A stretch of DNA of 64,000 nucleotides. It comes from JADLDB01 sp040752975. GTDB lineage: Bacteria > Myxococcota > Myxococcia > Myxococcales > Myxococcaceae. Each line of letters starts with the position of its first letter. The first letter of the stretch is position 1. The position numbers and the translations under genes are program-made. Below the pieces are notes generated by a model. It was not told the DNA's origin and did not search any database. It worked only from the letters and a program-made list of their open reading frames with translations. Shown here piece after piece: positions 1-10,826 of this stretch. The stretch covers positions 1 to 64,000 of the forward strand of contig JBFMHF010000006.1 in the NCBI GenBank assembly GCA_040752975.1. The letters are read 5' to 3'.

Positions 1-137
1 GAGAGCCGGGAGAAGCACTCTTCCCGCTCTTCAGCGCCAGGCGTCGGGCCTCCGCACGCCCGCTGCCGGGACTCCTGGCCCGGACTCGACTCCCCGGTCG
101 CCCCTGGGGGCACGGCCGGGCCGACGTCGAGCGGCCT
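1..137. other. short non-coding stretch at window edge
   Basis: No start-to-stop frame with family character was found here; frames that cross it are shadows of the neighbouring minus-strand gene. It lies downstream of bpt and could hold its 3' end signals, but no hairpin with a T-run is visible. Confidence 0.4.
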
Positions 138-893
138 TCACTTCACCACGGGCAGCGGCAGCTCTTCCCGCCACACCGGCTTCTCGTTGACCCCCGGCCG
201 GCCCTCGAGCAGCTCGTGCGGGCGGAAGAGCCCCTTGTAGGTGAGCGACGGGCAGTCCTTCACGCGGTAGCCCAGGTAGACGTGTTGGCAGCCCAGCTCG
301 CGCGCCATCTCGACGCTGAGCATCACGTTGCCGATGCCGGGCGAGAGGCGGGCGATGGAGGGATCGTAGAAGAAGTACGCCGCGCTGAAGCAGTTGGGGG
401 TGACGTCCGCGAGGCCGAGCGCCACCAGGGAGTCCCCGTCGTACCAGGCCACCTCGCGGCCCGTGGACGAGGGGAAGGCGAACTGCGTGGCGTACTCGTC
501 CTCGGTGAGGTTGGTGGACTCCCAGCCGCGCGCTTCTTCCCGCGTGCGGTGCCAGCGGGAATGCAGCGCCAGCCGCGCCTCGTCGATGTGCGGGCGCGTC
601 AGCTCGACACGGAAGCGGCGGGTCCTCCGCAGCGCCCGCTTCTGGGACTGCGTCGGCTGGAAGCGGTGCACGTCGAGACGAATCGACAGGCACTCGTCAC
701 AGGTGCGGCACGCTGGGCGGAAGTAGGCGGGCCCGAAGCGACGCCACCCGCGCAGCAGGAGGTTCTCCAACTCCGGCGGCGAGACGTCCACCATGAGGCG
801 GTACTCCAGGGACGCCTTCACGTTGGCGAGGTAGCTGCACTGGCGCGGCTCCTCAACGAAATGTCGTACCAGACGGGCCACGGGGACTCCCAT
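138..893 (-). CDS. bpt: aspartate/glutamate leucyltransferase (arginyl-tRNA--protein transferase family)
   Basis: Transfers leucine from Leu-tRNA to proteins with N-terminal Asp or Glu, marking them for ClpS/ClpAP in the bacterial N-end rule. The 251-residue length is normal for Bpt. The N-terminal ATE domain (about residues 15-85) carries the clustered cysteines C19 and C62/C65/C68 (CRTCDEC) and the run EYRLMVDVSP; the C-terminal ATE domain (about 105-235) shows the acyltransferase-like stretch with YLGYRVKDCPSLTYKG. The ATG at 893 is the natural start. It is transcribed away from the grpE-dnaK side. Cytosolic. The assignment to bpt rather than an Arg-transferase follows the bacterial family; the tRNA used cannot be read from sequence. 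Confidence 0.93.
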   Translation of the reverse strand: MGVPVARLVRHFVEEPRQCSYLANVKASLEYRLMVDVSPPELENLLLRGWRRFGPAYFRPACRTCDECLSIRLDVHRFQPTQSQKRALRRTRRFRVELTRPHIDEARLALHSRWHRTREEARGWESTNLTEDEYATQFAFPSSTGREVAWYDGDSLVALGLADVTPNCFSAAYFFYDPSIARLSPGIGNVMLSVEMARELGCQHVYLGYRVKDCPSLTYKGLFRPHELLEGRPGVNEKPVWREELPLPVVK

Positions 894-973
894 GTTGGCA
901 CCGCGCGGCCGTCGTTTCCACCTCAGGCGCGAGGGGGAATGTGCGCCCCCGTTTTCGTGTAGAAAGCGGCGCC

Positions 974-1450
974 ATGAGTGACTCTGCGTGGGACGAGAAG
1001 GTGCGGGCCTTCCTCAAGAAGACCGGCGAGGACTTCAAGCGCTTCGGCCGCGACGTGAAGGCAGAGGCCCAGAAGCTGATGACGGAGGTGAAGGATCCGG
1101 AGCGCCAGCAGAAGCTGAGGGAGGGCCTCAAGGACGTCGGGCACTGGGCCCGCAAGACGGCCGAAGAGGTGGCCACCGTCATGGAGACGGGCGTCAAGAA
1201 GGCCGAAGACGCCTTCCGCTCGGCCTCCGGCAAGGTGGCGGACTTCGCGACGAAGGAAGCCGCGCCGCCCGCGCCCAGGCCGCCCGAGCCCGCGCCCACG
1301 CCCCCCTCTCCCCCGCCCGAGATGGAGGCGCCCGCCAGGCCGAAGGCCGCGAAGAAGTCCGTCGGCCCCCGCGCGAAGAAGAGCACCGCCAGGAAGTCCG
1401 CCAGCGCGAAGAAGACCATCGGGAAGAAGGCCGGCTCCACGGAGGAGTAG
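974..1450 (+). CDS. small lysine/alanine/proline-rich protein upstream of grpE
   Basis: 158 residues, function unknown. The first 100 residues are predicted helical and highly charged (MSDSAWDEKVRAFLKKTGED...), resembling a small amphipathic coiled-coil. A proline-rich hinge (about 103-125) follows, then a C-terminal tail rich in AKK/SAKK/ARK repeats, like bacterial histone-H1-like or other nucleic-acid-binding tails. I chose the ATG at 974; an upstream in-frame ATG at 941 would overlap the bpt promoter region. It sits 61 bp ahead of grpE in the same direction and may be co-transcribed with it. A role in nucleoid or chaperone biology is only a guess from composition and position. Confidence 0.7.
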   Translation: MSDSAWDEKVRAFLKKTGEDFKRFGRDVKAEAQKLMTEVKDPERQQKLREGLKDVGHWARKTAEEVATVMETGVKKAEDAFRSASGKVADFATKEAAPPAPRPPEPAPTPPSPPPEMEAPARPKAAKKSVGPRAKKSTARKSASAKKTIGKKAGSTEE

Positions 1451-1511
1451 ACGCCGCCTCGAGTCCCCATTCCTCACCACCGGCCGCGCCGGGTGTGCTT
1501 GACTTGGTTCC

Positions 1512-2318
1512 GTGCGTTCACCCCCCGGAGACAAGGGCAACTTCTCCACCAACATCGGCCAGGACCTCATCGACGAGGCCCTCAAGGCCGTGGAGAAGCG
1601 GACCAAAGGCGACGATGCCGGGGAGGCGCCAGCCCCAGATCAGCCTCCAGCCCCCGCTACAGCCGGCGCGCCTTCGCCTCCCGAGCCGTCCTCCGCGCCC
1701 GAAGCCCCTTCGGCTGAGGATCCGAAGGACAAGGAGATCGCCAGCCTCAAGGCCGAGCTCGAGTTCTCCATGGCCCGCGGCCGGGACCTGATGCAGAAGC
1801 TGAAGGACGAGCACGAGAAGATGCTCCGCGCCGCCGCGGACCTCGAGAACTACAAGAAGCGCGCCCAGAAGGAGAAGGAAGAGGTCCAGAAGTTCGGCGT
1901 GGAGAAGCTGCTCAAGGACGTGCTCCCCGTCTTCGACAACTTCGACCGCGCGCTCGACCACGCCAACTCCGCCGCCGACTTCGACAGCTTCAAGAAGGGC
2001 GTGATGATGATCCGCAAGCAGTTCGAGGACACGCTGGGCAAGCACGGCGTGAAGTCCTTCAGCGCGAAGGGCGAGGCGTTCGACCCGACGCGCCACGAGG
2101 CGATGTCCTCGGCCGAGACCGCAGACATGCCGCCCAACCACGTCTACAGCGAGGTGCTCCGCGGCTTCACCTTGAATGATCGCCTCGTGCGGCCGGCGCT
2201 GGTGGTCGTGTCGCGCGCGCCCGAGAAGCCGGCCGAGACCGCTTCCCCTTCCGACAAGCCTCCCGACAGTGGCGGAGGCGGCGACGGCGGCGGGAGTGGG
2301 GAGGGCTCAGCGGGTTGA
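1512..2318 (+). CDS. grpE: nucleotide exchange factor GrpE
   Basis: Releases ADP from DnaK and so resets the Hsp70 cycle. After a disordered, Pro/Ala-rich N-terminus (residues 30-75) comes the long dimerising helix (about 78-130, KDKEIASLKAELEF... LENYKKRAQKEKEE) and the head with the family motifs VFDNFDRAL and FDPTRHEAM (about 140-215). The tail is Gly/Asp/Ser-rich. At 268 residues it is longer than E. coli GrpE because of both tails. The start is a GTG at 1512; no good ribosome site precedes it, so the exact start is uncertain. A TTGACT hexamer lies just upstream (about 1499). It is followed 60 bp later by dnaK. Confidence 0.95.
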   Translation: MRSPPGDKGNFSTNIGQDLIDEALKAVEKRTKGDDAGEAPAPDQPPAPATAGAPSPPEPSSAPEAPSAEDPKDKEIASLKAELEFSMARGRDLMQKLKDEHEKMLRAAADLENYKKRAQKEKEEVQKFGVEKLLKDVLPVFDNFDRALDHANSAADFDSFKKGVMMIRKQFEDTLGKHGVKSFSAKGEAFDPTRHEAMSSAETADMPPNHVYSEVLRGFTLNDRLVRPALVVVSRAPEKPAETASPSDKPPDSGGGGDGGGSGEGSAG

Positions 2319-2378
2319 GGTTCTTTCGCACACCAAGCTATCAGATGATTCGGACGAGGCAGCAGCGCCGAGGGGGTC

Positions 2379-4208
<1,830 letters not shown>

Positions 4209-4219
4209 AGTGACCCGCC

Positions 4220-5683
4220 GTGAAGACGAAGCTCCACTTCGACTCGCAGGACGAAGAGGTCCGCTTCCTCCGGGGGCTGGTGGCGGTGCAGCGGCTGGCC
4301 GACGAGGTGTTGGAGGACTGCATCGAGCGGCAGCTGGGCCTGGCCGCCGCCGCCGACGTCTTTCTCTCCCAATGCGCGCGGATGATCCACGCGAAGGGCG
4401 CCTTCGTGCAGGTGGTGGGCAGCGAGGGCCCGGTGTTGACGCGGGTGTGGGGCAACGAGCCGTTCGACGTGATGACGTGGGTGAACGCGAGGGGCGCGGT
4501 CGCGCTGGGCGAGGAACGCACCATCTTCGTCGCGCCCCTCACCCTCGGGCAGACCTCCCTGGGCAGTCTCGGCTTCATTCTCCCTGGCACCTTCACCGAC
4601 GGCGGGAAGCAGGTGATGACGCTGGTGGAAGCGGTGGCCGAGATGTTCGACTCCGCGGTGCTCTCTTTCATCGCCCTCTCCGAAGGGCACACCCCGCTGG
4701 AGCGCCTCGACGAGCTGGCCCACGCCGACGACTTCCGCCCCCGGGCCCGGCTGGGGAAGTACGAGCTCCTCCACCCCCTCGGCACGGGCGGCATGGCGCA
4801 GGTGATGGTGGCGCGCACGGTGGCGCCAGGGGGCGTCTCGCGGCTGGTGGCCCTGAAGCGCATCCTCCCGTCGCTGGCTCAAGACGAGAACATCGTCGAG
4901 CAGTTCCTCGATGAGGCGCGCCTCGGCATGCGCCTCAACCACCCCAACCTCGTCACCTTCTTCGACTTCGGGAACGTCGCCGGCAGCTACTTCCTGGCGA
5001 TGGAGCTGATCCGCGGGGTCGACTTCGACCACGTCGTCTACTGGAAGCACGGGCCGCTCCCGCCCGCCCTCATCACCGCCGTGTTGAGCCAGGCGTTGGA
5101 AGGGCTGCACGCCGCGCACGAGCTGAAGGGAGACGACGGCACCCCCCTGGGGCTGGTGCACCGCGACCTCTCGCCGCACAACCTGATGGTGGGCTTCGAC
5201 GGCCGGGTGAAGGTGCTGGACTTCGGCGTGGCGAAGATGCGGGATCAGCGCACCGTCACGCTGCCGGGCATCGTCAAGGGCAAGCCCCTCTACATGTCGC
5301 CGGAGCAGGCCACCGCCGAGCGCATCGATCGCAAGAGCGACATCTTCTCGATGGGCCTCATCCTCTACGAGGCGCTGATGGGGAAGCGGGCCTTCGACAA
5401 GAAGGACGACACGAAGACGATGGAGTCGATCGTCAACGACGCGCTGCCGCGGCCGCCACAGATCTCCCAGCCCTTCTGGGACGTCATCTCCCGCGCGCTG
5501 GAGAAGGCCCCCGACAAGCGCTACCGCACCGCGCTGGAGATGGCCCAGGCCCTGCGCGACGTCGCGGAGCCGATGCGCGAACAGGAGCTCGGCACGTTGC
5601 TCGCCAGCCGCTTCCCCCGCCGGGTGATGGAGCTGGACACGCTCGAGCTGACGAAGAGCCAGCGTGCGAAGTCGGTGAGATAG
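4220..5683 (+). CDS. Ser/Thr protein kinase with N-terminal GAF-like region, downstream of dnaK
   Basis: 487 residues, no membrane segment, so cytosolic. Residues 20-155 look like a GAF-type sensory fold (inference from pattern). The kinase domain starts near 179: glycine loop LGTGGMAQV, ATP-binding lysine K213 (VALKR), catalytic loop HRDLSPHN (314-321), DFG at 334-336 and an APE-like MSPEQA. The loop has Ser where most kinases have Lys (HRDLK), a variant common in myxobacterial kinases. The GTG start at 4220 lies 11 bp after the dnaK stop, so the two genes are almost certainly one transcript. This suggests phosphorylation linked to protein-folding stress, but substrates are unknown. Confidence 0.92.
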   Translation: MKTKLHFDSQDEEVRFLRGLVAVQRLADEVLEDCIERQLGLAAAADVFLSQCARMIHAKGAFVQVVGSEGPVLTRVWGNEPFDVMTWVNARGAVALGEERTIFVAPLTLGQTSLGSLGFILPGTFTDGGKQVMTLVEAVAEMFDSAVLSFIALSEGHTPLERLDELAHADDFRPRARLGKYELLHPLGTGGMAQVMVARTVAPGGVSRLVALKRILPSLAQDENIVEQFLDEARLGMRLNHPNLVTFFDFGNVAGSYFLAMELIRGVDFDHVVYWKHGPLPPALITAVLSQALEGLHAAHELKGDDGTPLGLVHRDLSPHNLMVGFDGRVKVLDFGVAKMRDQRTVTLPGIVKGKPLYMSPEQATAERIDRKSDIFSMGLILYEALMGKRAFDKKDDTKTMESIVNDALPRPPQISQPFWDVISRALEKAPDKRYRTALEMAQALRDVAEPMREQELGTLLASRFPRRVMELDTLELTKSQRAKSVR

Positions 5684-5785
5684 CGCTTCACGGCTTCACT
5701 TCCGCCACGCGGACCCCGTCCACGCAGAACGCCGTTCGGAATGGAGGCTCCACCCTCACCCGGGCGCGCCGGCGAACCACGCGGG

Positions 5786-7147
5786 CTACGACACCAGGAG
5801 ATCCAGCGCTTCCGCCAGAGTGTCCACGCCCATCACCTCGAGCCGCCTGGTCTCCAGCCGGCGCGCGCTCCCCTTCGGCAGCAGCACCCGCTTGAAGCCC
5901 ATCTTCGCGGCCTCGGCGAGCCGCGGCTCCACCTGCGCCACCGCGCGCACCTCCCCGGCGAGCCCCACCTCTCCGAGGATGAGCGTCTGCGCGTCGATGG
6001 GCCGGTTCTGCAACGACGACACCAGCGCGGCGCACACCGCGAGGTCGCTGGCGGGCTCGGTCAGCGTCAGCCCGCCGGCCACGTTGACGAAGATGTCGCA
6101 GCCGAGCAGCTGCACGTCCTGCTTCTTCTCCAGCACGGCCGCCAGCAGCGCGACGCGGTTGGAGTCCACGCCGATCGCCGTGCGCCGCGCGGTGCCGTAG
6201 CCGGTGGGCGCCACCAGCGCCTGCACCTCCACCAGGATGGGACGGGTGCCATTCAAGGTGGACGTCACCACGCTGCCCGACGCGCCCTTCGGCCGCTCCT
6301 GGAGGAAGAGGGCCGAGGGATCCGGCACCTCCACCAGGCCCGCGCCCTTCATCTCGAAGACGCCGATCTCATTCGTGCTGCCGAAGCGGTTCTTGTGCGC
6401 GCGCAGGATGCGGAAGGGGTGCCCGCGCTCGCCCTCGAAGTAAAGGACCGTGTCCACCATGTGCTCCAGCACTCGCGGCCCGGCGATGCTGCCTTCCTTC
6501 GTCACGTGGCCCACCATGAAGGTGGGGACGCCCGTCTTCTTCGCGTAGGCCATCAGCCGGCCGGCGCACTCGCGCACCTGGCTCACGCTGCCGGGGGCGC
6601 TGCCCAGCTCTGGCAGAAACATCGTCTGAATGGAGTCGATGACCAGACAGGCCGGCGCCAGCTTCTCCGCCTGCGTCAGCACCTTGTCGAGATCCGTCTC
6701 GGCGAAGAGATGGAGTTGCTCGCCCGTCACGCCCAGCCGCTCGGCGCGCATGCGCGTCTGCTTCAAGGACTCTTCGCCCGACACGTAGAGGGCCGGTCGG
6801 TCCCTGGCCAGCTTGTCCACGGCCATGAGGAGGAGAGTGGACTTGCCGATGCCGGGATCGCCGCCGATGAGCACCAGGCTGCCCTGCACCACGCCCCCGC
6901 CCAGCACGCGATCGAGCTCGGCGATGGCGGTGAGCCACCTGGCCTCGCTGGTGGACTCCACGTCCTTGAGCAGCACCGGCTTCGTCTGCCCGCCCGACGC
7001 GCCCCAGGCCGGCCGCGACTGGCCGCTGCCCTCGTCCACCTCTTCCACCAACGAGCCCCACGCGCCGCAGTCCGTGCAGCGCCCCAACCACTTGGGCGAC
7101 TGGTAGCCGCACGACTGGCAGGTGAAATGCGTCTTCGTCTTCGCCAT
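5786..7147 (-). CDS. radA: DNA repair protein RadA (Sms)
   Basis: RecA-like helicase that helps process recombination branches. 453 residues, the family's usual size. It has an N-terminal zinc finger with C10, C13, C24 and C27, Walker A GGDPGIGKST (95-104), the RadA-specific KNRFG motif (252-256), and a C-terminal Lon-protease-like domain (about 275-450). The frame is open for another 81 codons upstream, but MAKTKTHFTCQSCGY at 7147 is the conserved N-terminus, so I start there. It is single in its direction; the gene on the other side diverges. Confidence 0.97.
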   Translation of the reverse strand: MAKTKTHFTCQSCGYQSPKWLGRCTDCGAWGSLVEEVDEGSGQSRPAWGASGGQTKPVLLKDVESTSEARWLTAIAELDRVLGGGVVQGSLVLIGGDPGIGKSTLLLMAVDKLARDRPALYVSGEESLKQTRMRAERLGVTGEQLHLFAETDLDKVLTQAEKLAPACLVIDSIQTMFLPELGSAPGSVSQVRECAGRLMAYAKKTGVPTFMVGHVTKEGSIAGPRVLEHMVDTVLYFEGERGHPFRILRAHKNRFGSTNEIGVFEMKGAGLVEVPDPSALFLQERPKGASGSVVTSTLNGTRPILVEVQALVAPTGYGTARRTAIGVDSNRVALLAAVLEKKQDVQLLGCDIFVNVAGGLTLTEPASDLAVCAALVSSLQNRPIDAQTLILGEVGLAGEVRAVAQVEPRLAEAAKMGFKRVLLPKGSARRLETRRLEVMGVDTLAEALDLLVS

Positions 7148-7336
7148 CTCTTCCCGATCCCTCCCGGCGCCCACGCGCCCGCGAGGAAGGCGCTTACCAG
7201 AGAGGGCTGACACTTCCCTGGGCACCGTCCCGGGCCAGAACCACCCCTTTTCTCGAGGTGGACAGGTGCCAGGCCCCGAGGGGTCGTGTTTCCAGCTGGT
7301 TGGCAAGGCATGTCGCGTGAACAGCGCGCTGGCACC

Positions 7337-8959
7337 ATGACCACTCGCATCGCCGCCCACGTCCCCACCCAACAGCACGACCCCGACCACGCGAGCTCAA
7401 CGAGCGCTCCCGCGACCGCCCGCCCCCGCGCCATCCAGGTCATCGACGACCCGGCGGTCCGTCATACCGTCGAGCAATTCCTCGCATTCGACCTCTTGCA
7501 GCCGTGGGGTGTCGCGAGCGATGACGACTTCACGAAGGTCTTCAACCACCTCGCAAGTCTCTCCAACGACTACCTGAGGAAGACCCTCGACAGGCTGGAC
7601 CGGGAGGGAAAGCTCGACCCGATGGTCGATGCGCTTCCCGACCACCGCCTGGCCTTCGAGAAGCTGTTCGCGCTGCTGGAGTCGCGCGGATTGGTCGACC
7701 CGCACCGGCCCGCCATGAAGCCTGGCACCTACGCCGTCTACCCTCCGGTGACGTTCCGCGAGGCGCCGGGGGCGGACCTGCCTCCCAGCATTCGACGCGC
7801 GCTCGCCCTGCACCAGGAAGTGGTCCACGCCGACTACGAGGCGCGCATCCAGGCTTTCAGAGCCGACGCGACGGCGCCCAATCCCCGGTACAACCGGTTC
7901 CTCTCGATCGACAAGCCGGCCCCGCAGCCCAGCCTCGCGCGCACGAGCGAGGAAGAAGCGCGCTTCAAGCTGGGGATGCCTCCCACGTTGAGGCAGGCGC
8001 TGTCGTCGCCGATCGACGCCGTCGCCCAGGCCGCGCGGTTCGTCGCGAACCAGGCCGATCTCCGCCTGAGGGCGCAGAGCCTCGAGGTGGGCGAGTCCTT
8101 CGACGTGGAAGCGCAGCTCGGAGTCAAGGGCACCCTCACGGTCGAGCGCAAAGAGAAGGACAAGTACGAGGTGACGATGTCCCTCGAGGCTCTCCTCGGA
8201 CACACGGCCGGCGTCGAGCTGGAGCTCGGCCCGGTCGGTCTCGAGGCCTCGCTGGGTGGGAAGGGCGGGCTCACGGGCTCGGTCAAGCTGCAGGTGGCTT
8301 CGCCCGACGAGCTCCAGACCCTGTTGGTGGCGGTGAAGACGCGCCTGCAGCTCTATGGCGTCCCGAAGGACGCGGCCCAGATGAAGGCCTTCGAGGACGC
8401 CTCGCAGTTCATCAAGGCGCACGTCACGGGCTCGACCTTCGGCCTGTCGTCGGAGGCCGCCTTCGGGATCGGGCTCTCCCTGGGGCAGGCCTCGGTCTCC
8501 GCGGCCGCCTCCCTCAAGAGCCTGCAGGAGCTCGAGACCGCGCGCACCCCCGATGGCCGGAAGGAGCTCACGGCGCGGCGGGAATTCGAACTCACGAGGT
8601 CGGTCGAAGCAGCCCTGTCGGTGTTGACGAAGTCCGGCGAGAAGGTGACGAAGCTCACCTTTGAGCGCAGCCGGATCGAGCCGGTGAAGCCGGGCGAGAA
8701 GGACAGCGCCGCGGTGAAGCTCGAGCTCACGGACAAGAGCGGCAAGCGCTCCGAGGTGCGCAGCGTGACCTACAAGGTGAGCCCCGAAGATCTGCCGGCC
8801 TGGCAGTCGGCCATCCTCAGGAGTGATCAGGCGGCGTTGCGGGCGCTGATGAAGAAAGCAGCGAAGGAAGGGAGCGACTCGACCAGGTACACGGACGAGC
8901 GCTCGTTCGCGGGCCTGGGCACCAGCACCACGCGCGTGATGAAGGAGAAGTCGCGATGA
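7337..8959 (+). CDS. hypothetical protein, first of an overlapping pair
   Basis: About 540 residues; not recognised. There is no clear signal peptide. The first 30 residues are Ala/Thr/Pro-rich. Residues 35-220 look helical (FNHLASLSNDYLRKTLDRLDREG...). The centre (about 250-330) is rich in alternating hydrophobic residues and glycine (VEAQLGVKGTLTVERK..., VGLEASLGGKGGLTGSVKL), suggesting beta-hairpins. The remainder is mixed. The start is uncertain: ATG at 7337 is used, with an in-frame ATG at 7310 also possible. Its stop overlaps the ATG of the next gene (ATGA), so the two are translationally coupled and probably work together. It could be a structural or effector-like protein; no evidence decides. 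Confidence 0.72.
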   Translation: MTTRIAAHVPTQQHDPDHASSTSAPATARPRAIQVIDDPAVRHTVEQFLAFDLLQPWGVASDDDFTKVFNHLASLSNDYLRKTLDRLDREGKLDPMVDALPDHRLAFEKLFALLESRGLVDPHRPAMKPGTYAVYPPVTFREAPGADLPPSIRRALALHQEVVHADYEARIQAFRADATAPNPRYNRFLSIDKPAPQPSLARTSEEEARFKLGMPPTLRQALSSPIDAVAQAARFVANQADLRLRAQSLEVGESFDVEAQLGVKGTLTVERKEKDKYEVTMSLEALLGHTAGVELELGPVGLEASLGGKGGLTGSVKLQVASPDELQTLLVAVKTRLQLYGVPKDAAQMKAFEDASQFIKAHVTGSTFGLSSEAAFGIGLSLGQASVSAAASLKSLQELETARTPDGRKELTARREFELTRSVEAALSVLTKSGEKVTKLTFERSRIEPVKPGEKDSAAVKLELTDKSGKRSEVRSVTYKVSPEDLPAWQSAILRSDQAALRALMKKAAKEGSDSTRYTDERSFAGLGTSTTRVMKEKSR

Positions 8960-9606
8960 TCCTCGTCCTTGCGCTCCTCGCCGCCACTCCCAACGTCATC
9001 GACGAGACGAACTCCCTCAACGCCTCGCAGCGCGCCGAACTCTGGGTGGCCTCGGAGGGGCGGGTGGTGGTGGCGCTCATCGACACCGGGAGGCAGCCGG
9101 AGCTGGAAGCGCGCGCGGAAGCCCTCTCCCGGACGAACCCCGGCCTCGCGGTGGTGGTCTACGACGTGACGCTGGACCAGGGGACGATTCGGCCCGCCAG
9201 CCCCATCGTCGACGTGCACGAGCGCATCGTCTTCGACGCCGAGGTCGACCGCCTGTCCCGGGGCCCGGAGTCGAGGCAGGCCCGACTGCTCCGCGCCATC
9301 GACTTCGCCAGCCGGAATGTCCTGTTCGAGTCTCCCGAGGCCAGGGCTCCCGTGCCGGAGTGGACCCTGTCACGGGCGTGGGATGAGCTCCTCGGCGTGC
9401 TGAAGTTTCTCGTTCTGGGCTTGTTCTTCCTCGTCGTGCTGGTGTCGAAAGTGGCGTTCGCGCCGAGGTGGAGCAGGTCCGATGCCTCGCTGTGGAGTTC
9501 GTGGCGGCACCTCGTCCGCCTGATCGACTGGTTGAATTCGTCGACGGGTGAATCCGCCTCCGGGAGCACAGACGGCAAGCCACGGCAGGGCGACGGGCGA
9601 CGCTGA
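8956..9606 (+). CDS. single-pass membrane protein, possibly TPM-like, coupled to the gene before it
   Basis: 216 residues. A short hydrophobic N-terminus (MILVLALLAATP) acts as a likely signal, followed by a soluble domain (about 15-125) whose pattern (NVIDETNSLNASQRAELW, then VVVALIDTG and LAVVVYDV) weakly resembles the TPM fold of exported membrane-anchored proteins. One transmembrane helix lies near 137-160 (LKFLVLGLFFLVVLVS), then a basic, Ser-rich cytosolic tail. The 4-bp ATGA overlap with the previous gene indicates coupling. The TPM suggestion is weak; otherwise unknown. Confidence 0.72.
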   Translation: MILVLALLAATPNVIDETNSLNASQRAELWVASEGRVVVALIDTGRQPELEARAEALSRTNPGLAVVVYDVTLDQGTIRPASPIVDVHERIVFDAEVDRLSRGPESRQARLLRAIDFASRNVLFESPEARAPVPEWTLSRAWDELLGVLKFLVLGLFFLVVLVSKVAFAPRWSRSDASLWSSWRHLVRLIDWLNSSTGESASGSTDGKPRQGDGRR

Positions 9607-9814
9607 GCGGCGTTCTGCGCCGGAGCGCGCCTGCATCCAGTCAAGGCGACCCATCGCTCCAATCGGCGAGAGGCCTTCGGCTTTCGGGGGCTGGCCATGC
9701 GCGAAGATGGCTCATGCGTGCACCAGATGGAGCGCCCCTGTCCCACTCTCGCGCAGCGCGCCCATGGGAAATCGCGCGCTCCAAAGTGGTCCGGCGTTCG
9801 CAAAGGAGGACGGC

Positions 9815-10717
9815 ATGGCCGGCACCAGGTTCGTCCGGGTCCAACCGTCCATGGCGCCACTGCGCACGATGGACCCCACGCGGATGTTCGACACCAGATG
9901 TGCAGGGCCGGCGGAAGCTGCTCGGGCCTTTGATGCGCTGCAGCGCGTGATGCGGTCCGTCGTCAACGAGGAGCCACGCCCCGGTCTGTGGGTCTTTGCC
10001 CACCATGCAGATTTCGGGCTGGTGGCGCGCCTGTGGTTGGAGGCTGGGTCAGAGCCGCGCGGGGGCACCCTGGGCCGACATGACTTCGTCGACCTTCCCC
10101 TGCCGTTGGACGAGGGGTTGTCGCTGCGGCACGTCCTCTTCGTGGTGCGGCGCGCGGCTGGTGTCGTGCAGCTGACGGCGGTGGACCTCGCGACCTGCGC
10201 CGGCCTTCAGCTGCTCCCGGGCCACGCGGTCCAGCGCGTCGATGTCGAGGGCGTGTGCTGCCTCAAGTCGGGCGCCTTCACCCTCTTCTGCGTGCCCAGC
10301 GGGGAGCCGGTGCCATGGAGCTCGGCTGCACCCTCGGCGTGGGCGACCTTGAAGCCAGGCCGGGTGCGCCGGCACTTCAGGCGCGACGACCTGGCCCCGC
10401 CCCAGAGGCCCTTCGCACGCCTGACGGTGTCCCGTGCCGGGGAGGAGCGTCACCAGACGGTGTCCCTGGAGTCTCTGCGTCGGGGGCTCCTCGTGGGGCG
10501 CGACCTCCGCTGTGGCGTGCGGATCGCCGGCCCTGAGGTGTCGCGCGTGCATCTCGCGCTGCTGGAGGTCGACGACGAAGTCCTCGCCGTGGACACCGGC
10601 AGCACCAACGGCCTCTTCTCGGCCGGCAGGCGGGTGAGGTGCGAGCCCCTGCGGTCGGGGCAAGCGCTGATGCTGGGCCGCTCGGCGGCCACCCTGGTGT
10701 GGGAACTCCTGGACTGA
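9815..10717 (+). CDS. tandem FHA-domain protein
   Basis: FHA domains bind phosphothreonine, so this is a likely reader for Ser/Thr kinases. In 300 residues there is a clear C-terminal FHA domain (about 220-298) with GR at 228-229, SRVH at 243-246 and STNG at 263-266. A second, degenerate FHA-like unit lies at about 83-135 with GRH (87-89), LSLRH (102-106) and DLATCAGL. A strong AGGAGG ribosome site 5 bases before ATG 9815 fixes the start, although the frame is open much further upstream. No membrane segment. It stands alone, with no kinase directly adjacent. Confidence 0.88.
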   Translation: MAGTRFVRVQPSMAPLRTMDPTRMFDTRCAGPAEAARAFDALQRVMRSVVNEEPRPGLWVFAHHADFGLVARLWLEAGSEPRGGTLGRHDFVDLPLPLDEGLSLRHVLFVVRRAAGVVQLTAVDLATCAGLQLLPGHAVQRVDVEGVCCLKSGAFTLFCVPSGEPVPWSSAAPSAWATLKPGRVRRHFRRDDLAPPQRPFARLTVSRAGEERHQTVSLESLRRGLLVGRDLRCGVRIAGPEVSRVHLALLEVDDEVLAVDTGSTNGLFSAGRRVRCEPLRSGQALMLGRSAATLVWELLD

Positions 10718-10763
10718 TGGGAGATCAAAGACGTCCCTCGTCAACCAGCTGCGCGGTTCGAGG

Positions 10764-10791
10764 TTGACAAGATCCTCTGAGGCCCTCAAAT
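10764..10791 (+). promoter_or_regulatory. candidate promoter of the biotin operon
   Basis: A perfect TTGACA hexamer (10764-10769) stands 16 bp before TCAAAT (10786-10791), a 4-of-6 match to a -10 box, about 35 bp ahead of bioB. No clear biotin operator palindrome (BirA/BioR type) was seen. Inference from sequence only. Confidence 0.35.
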
Positions 10792-10826
10792 GGCGCGGAA
10801 TTTCAACGCGATAGGAGAGAACCCCC

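Noticed and set aside
1498..1530. Heat-shock sigma promoter upstream of grpE.
   Set aside because: A CTTGACT followed by a C-run is seen, but it overlaps the likely GTG start and the -10 match is poor, so I did not call it.
5684..5785. Peptide end FCVDGVRVAEVKP on the minus strand just after radA.
   Set aside because: Looks protein-like, but only about 25 codons lie outside radA and no separate start or ribosome site supports a gene.
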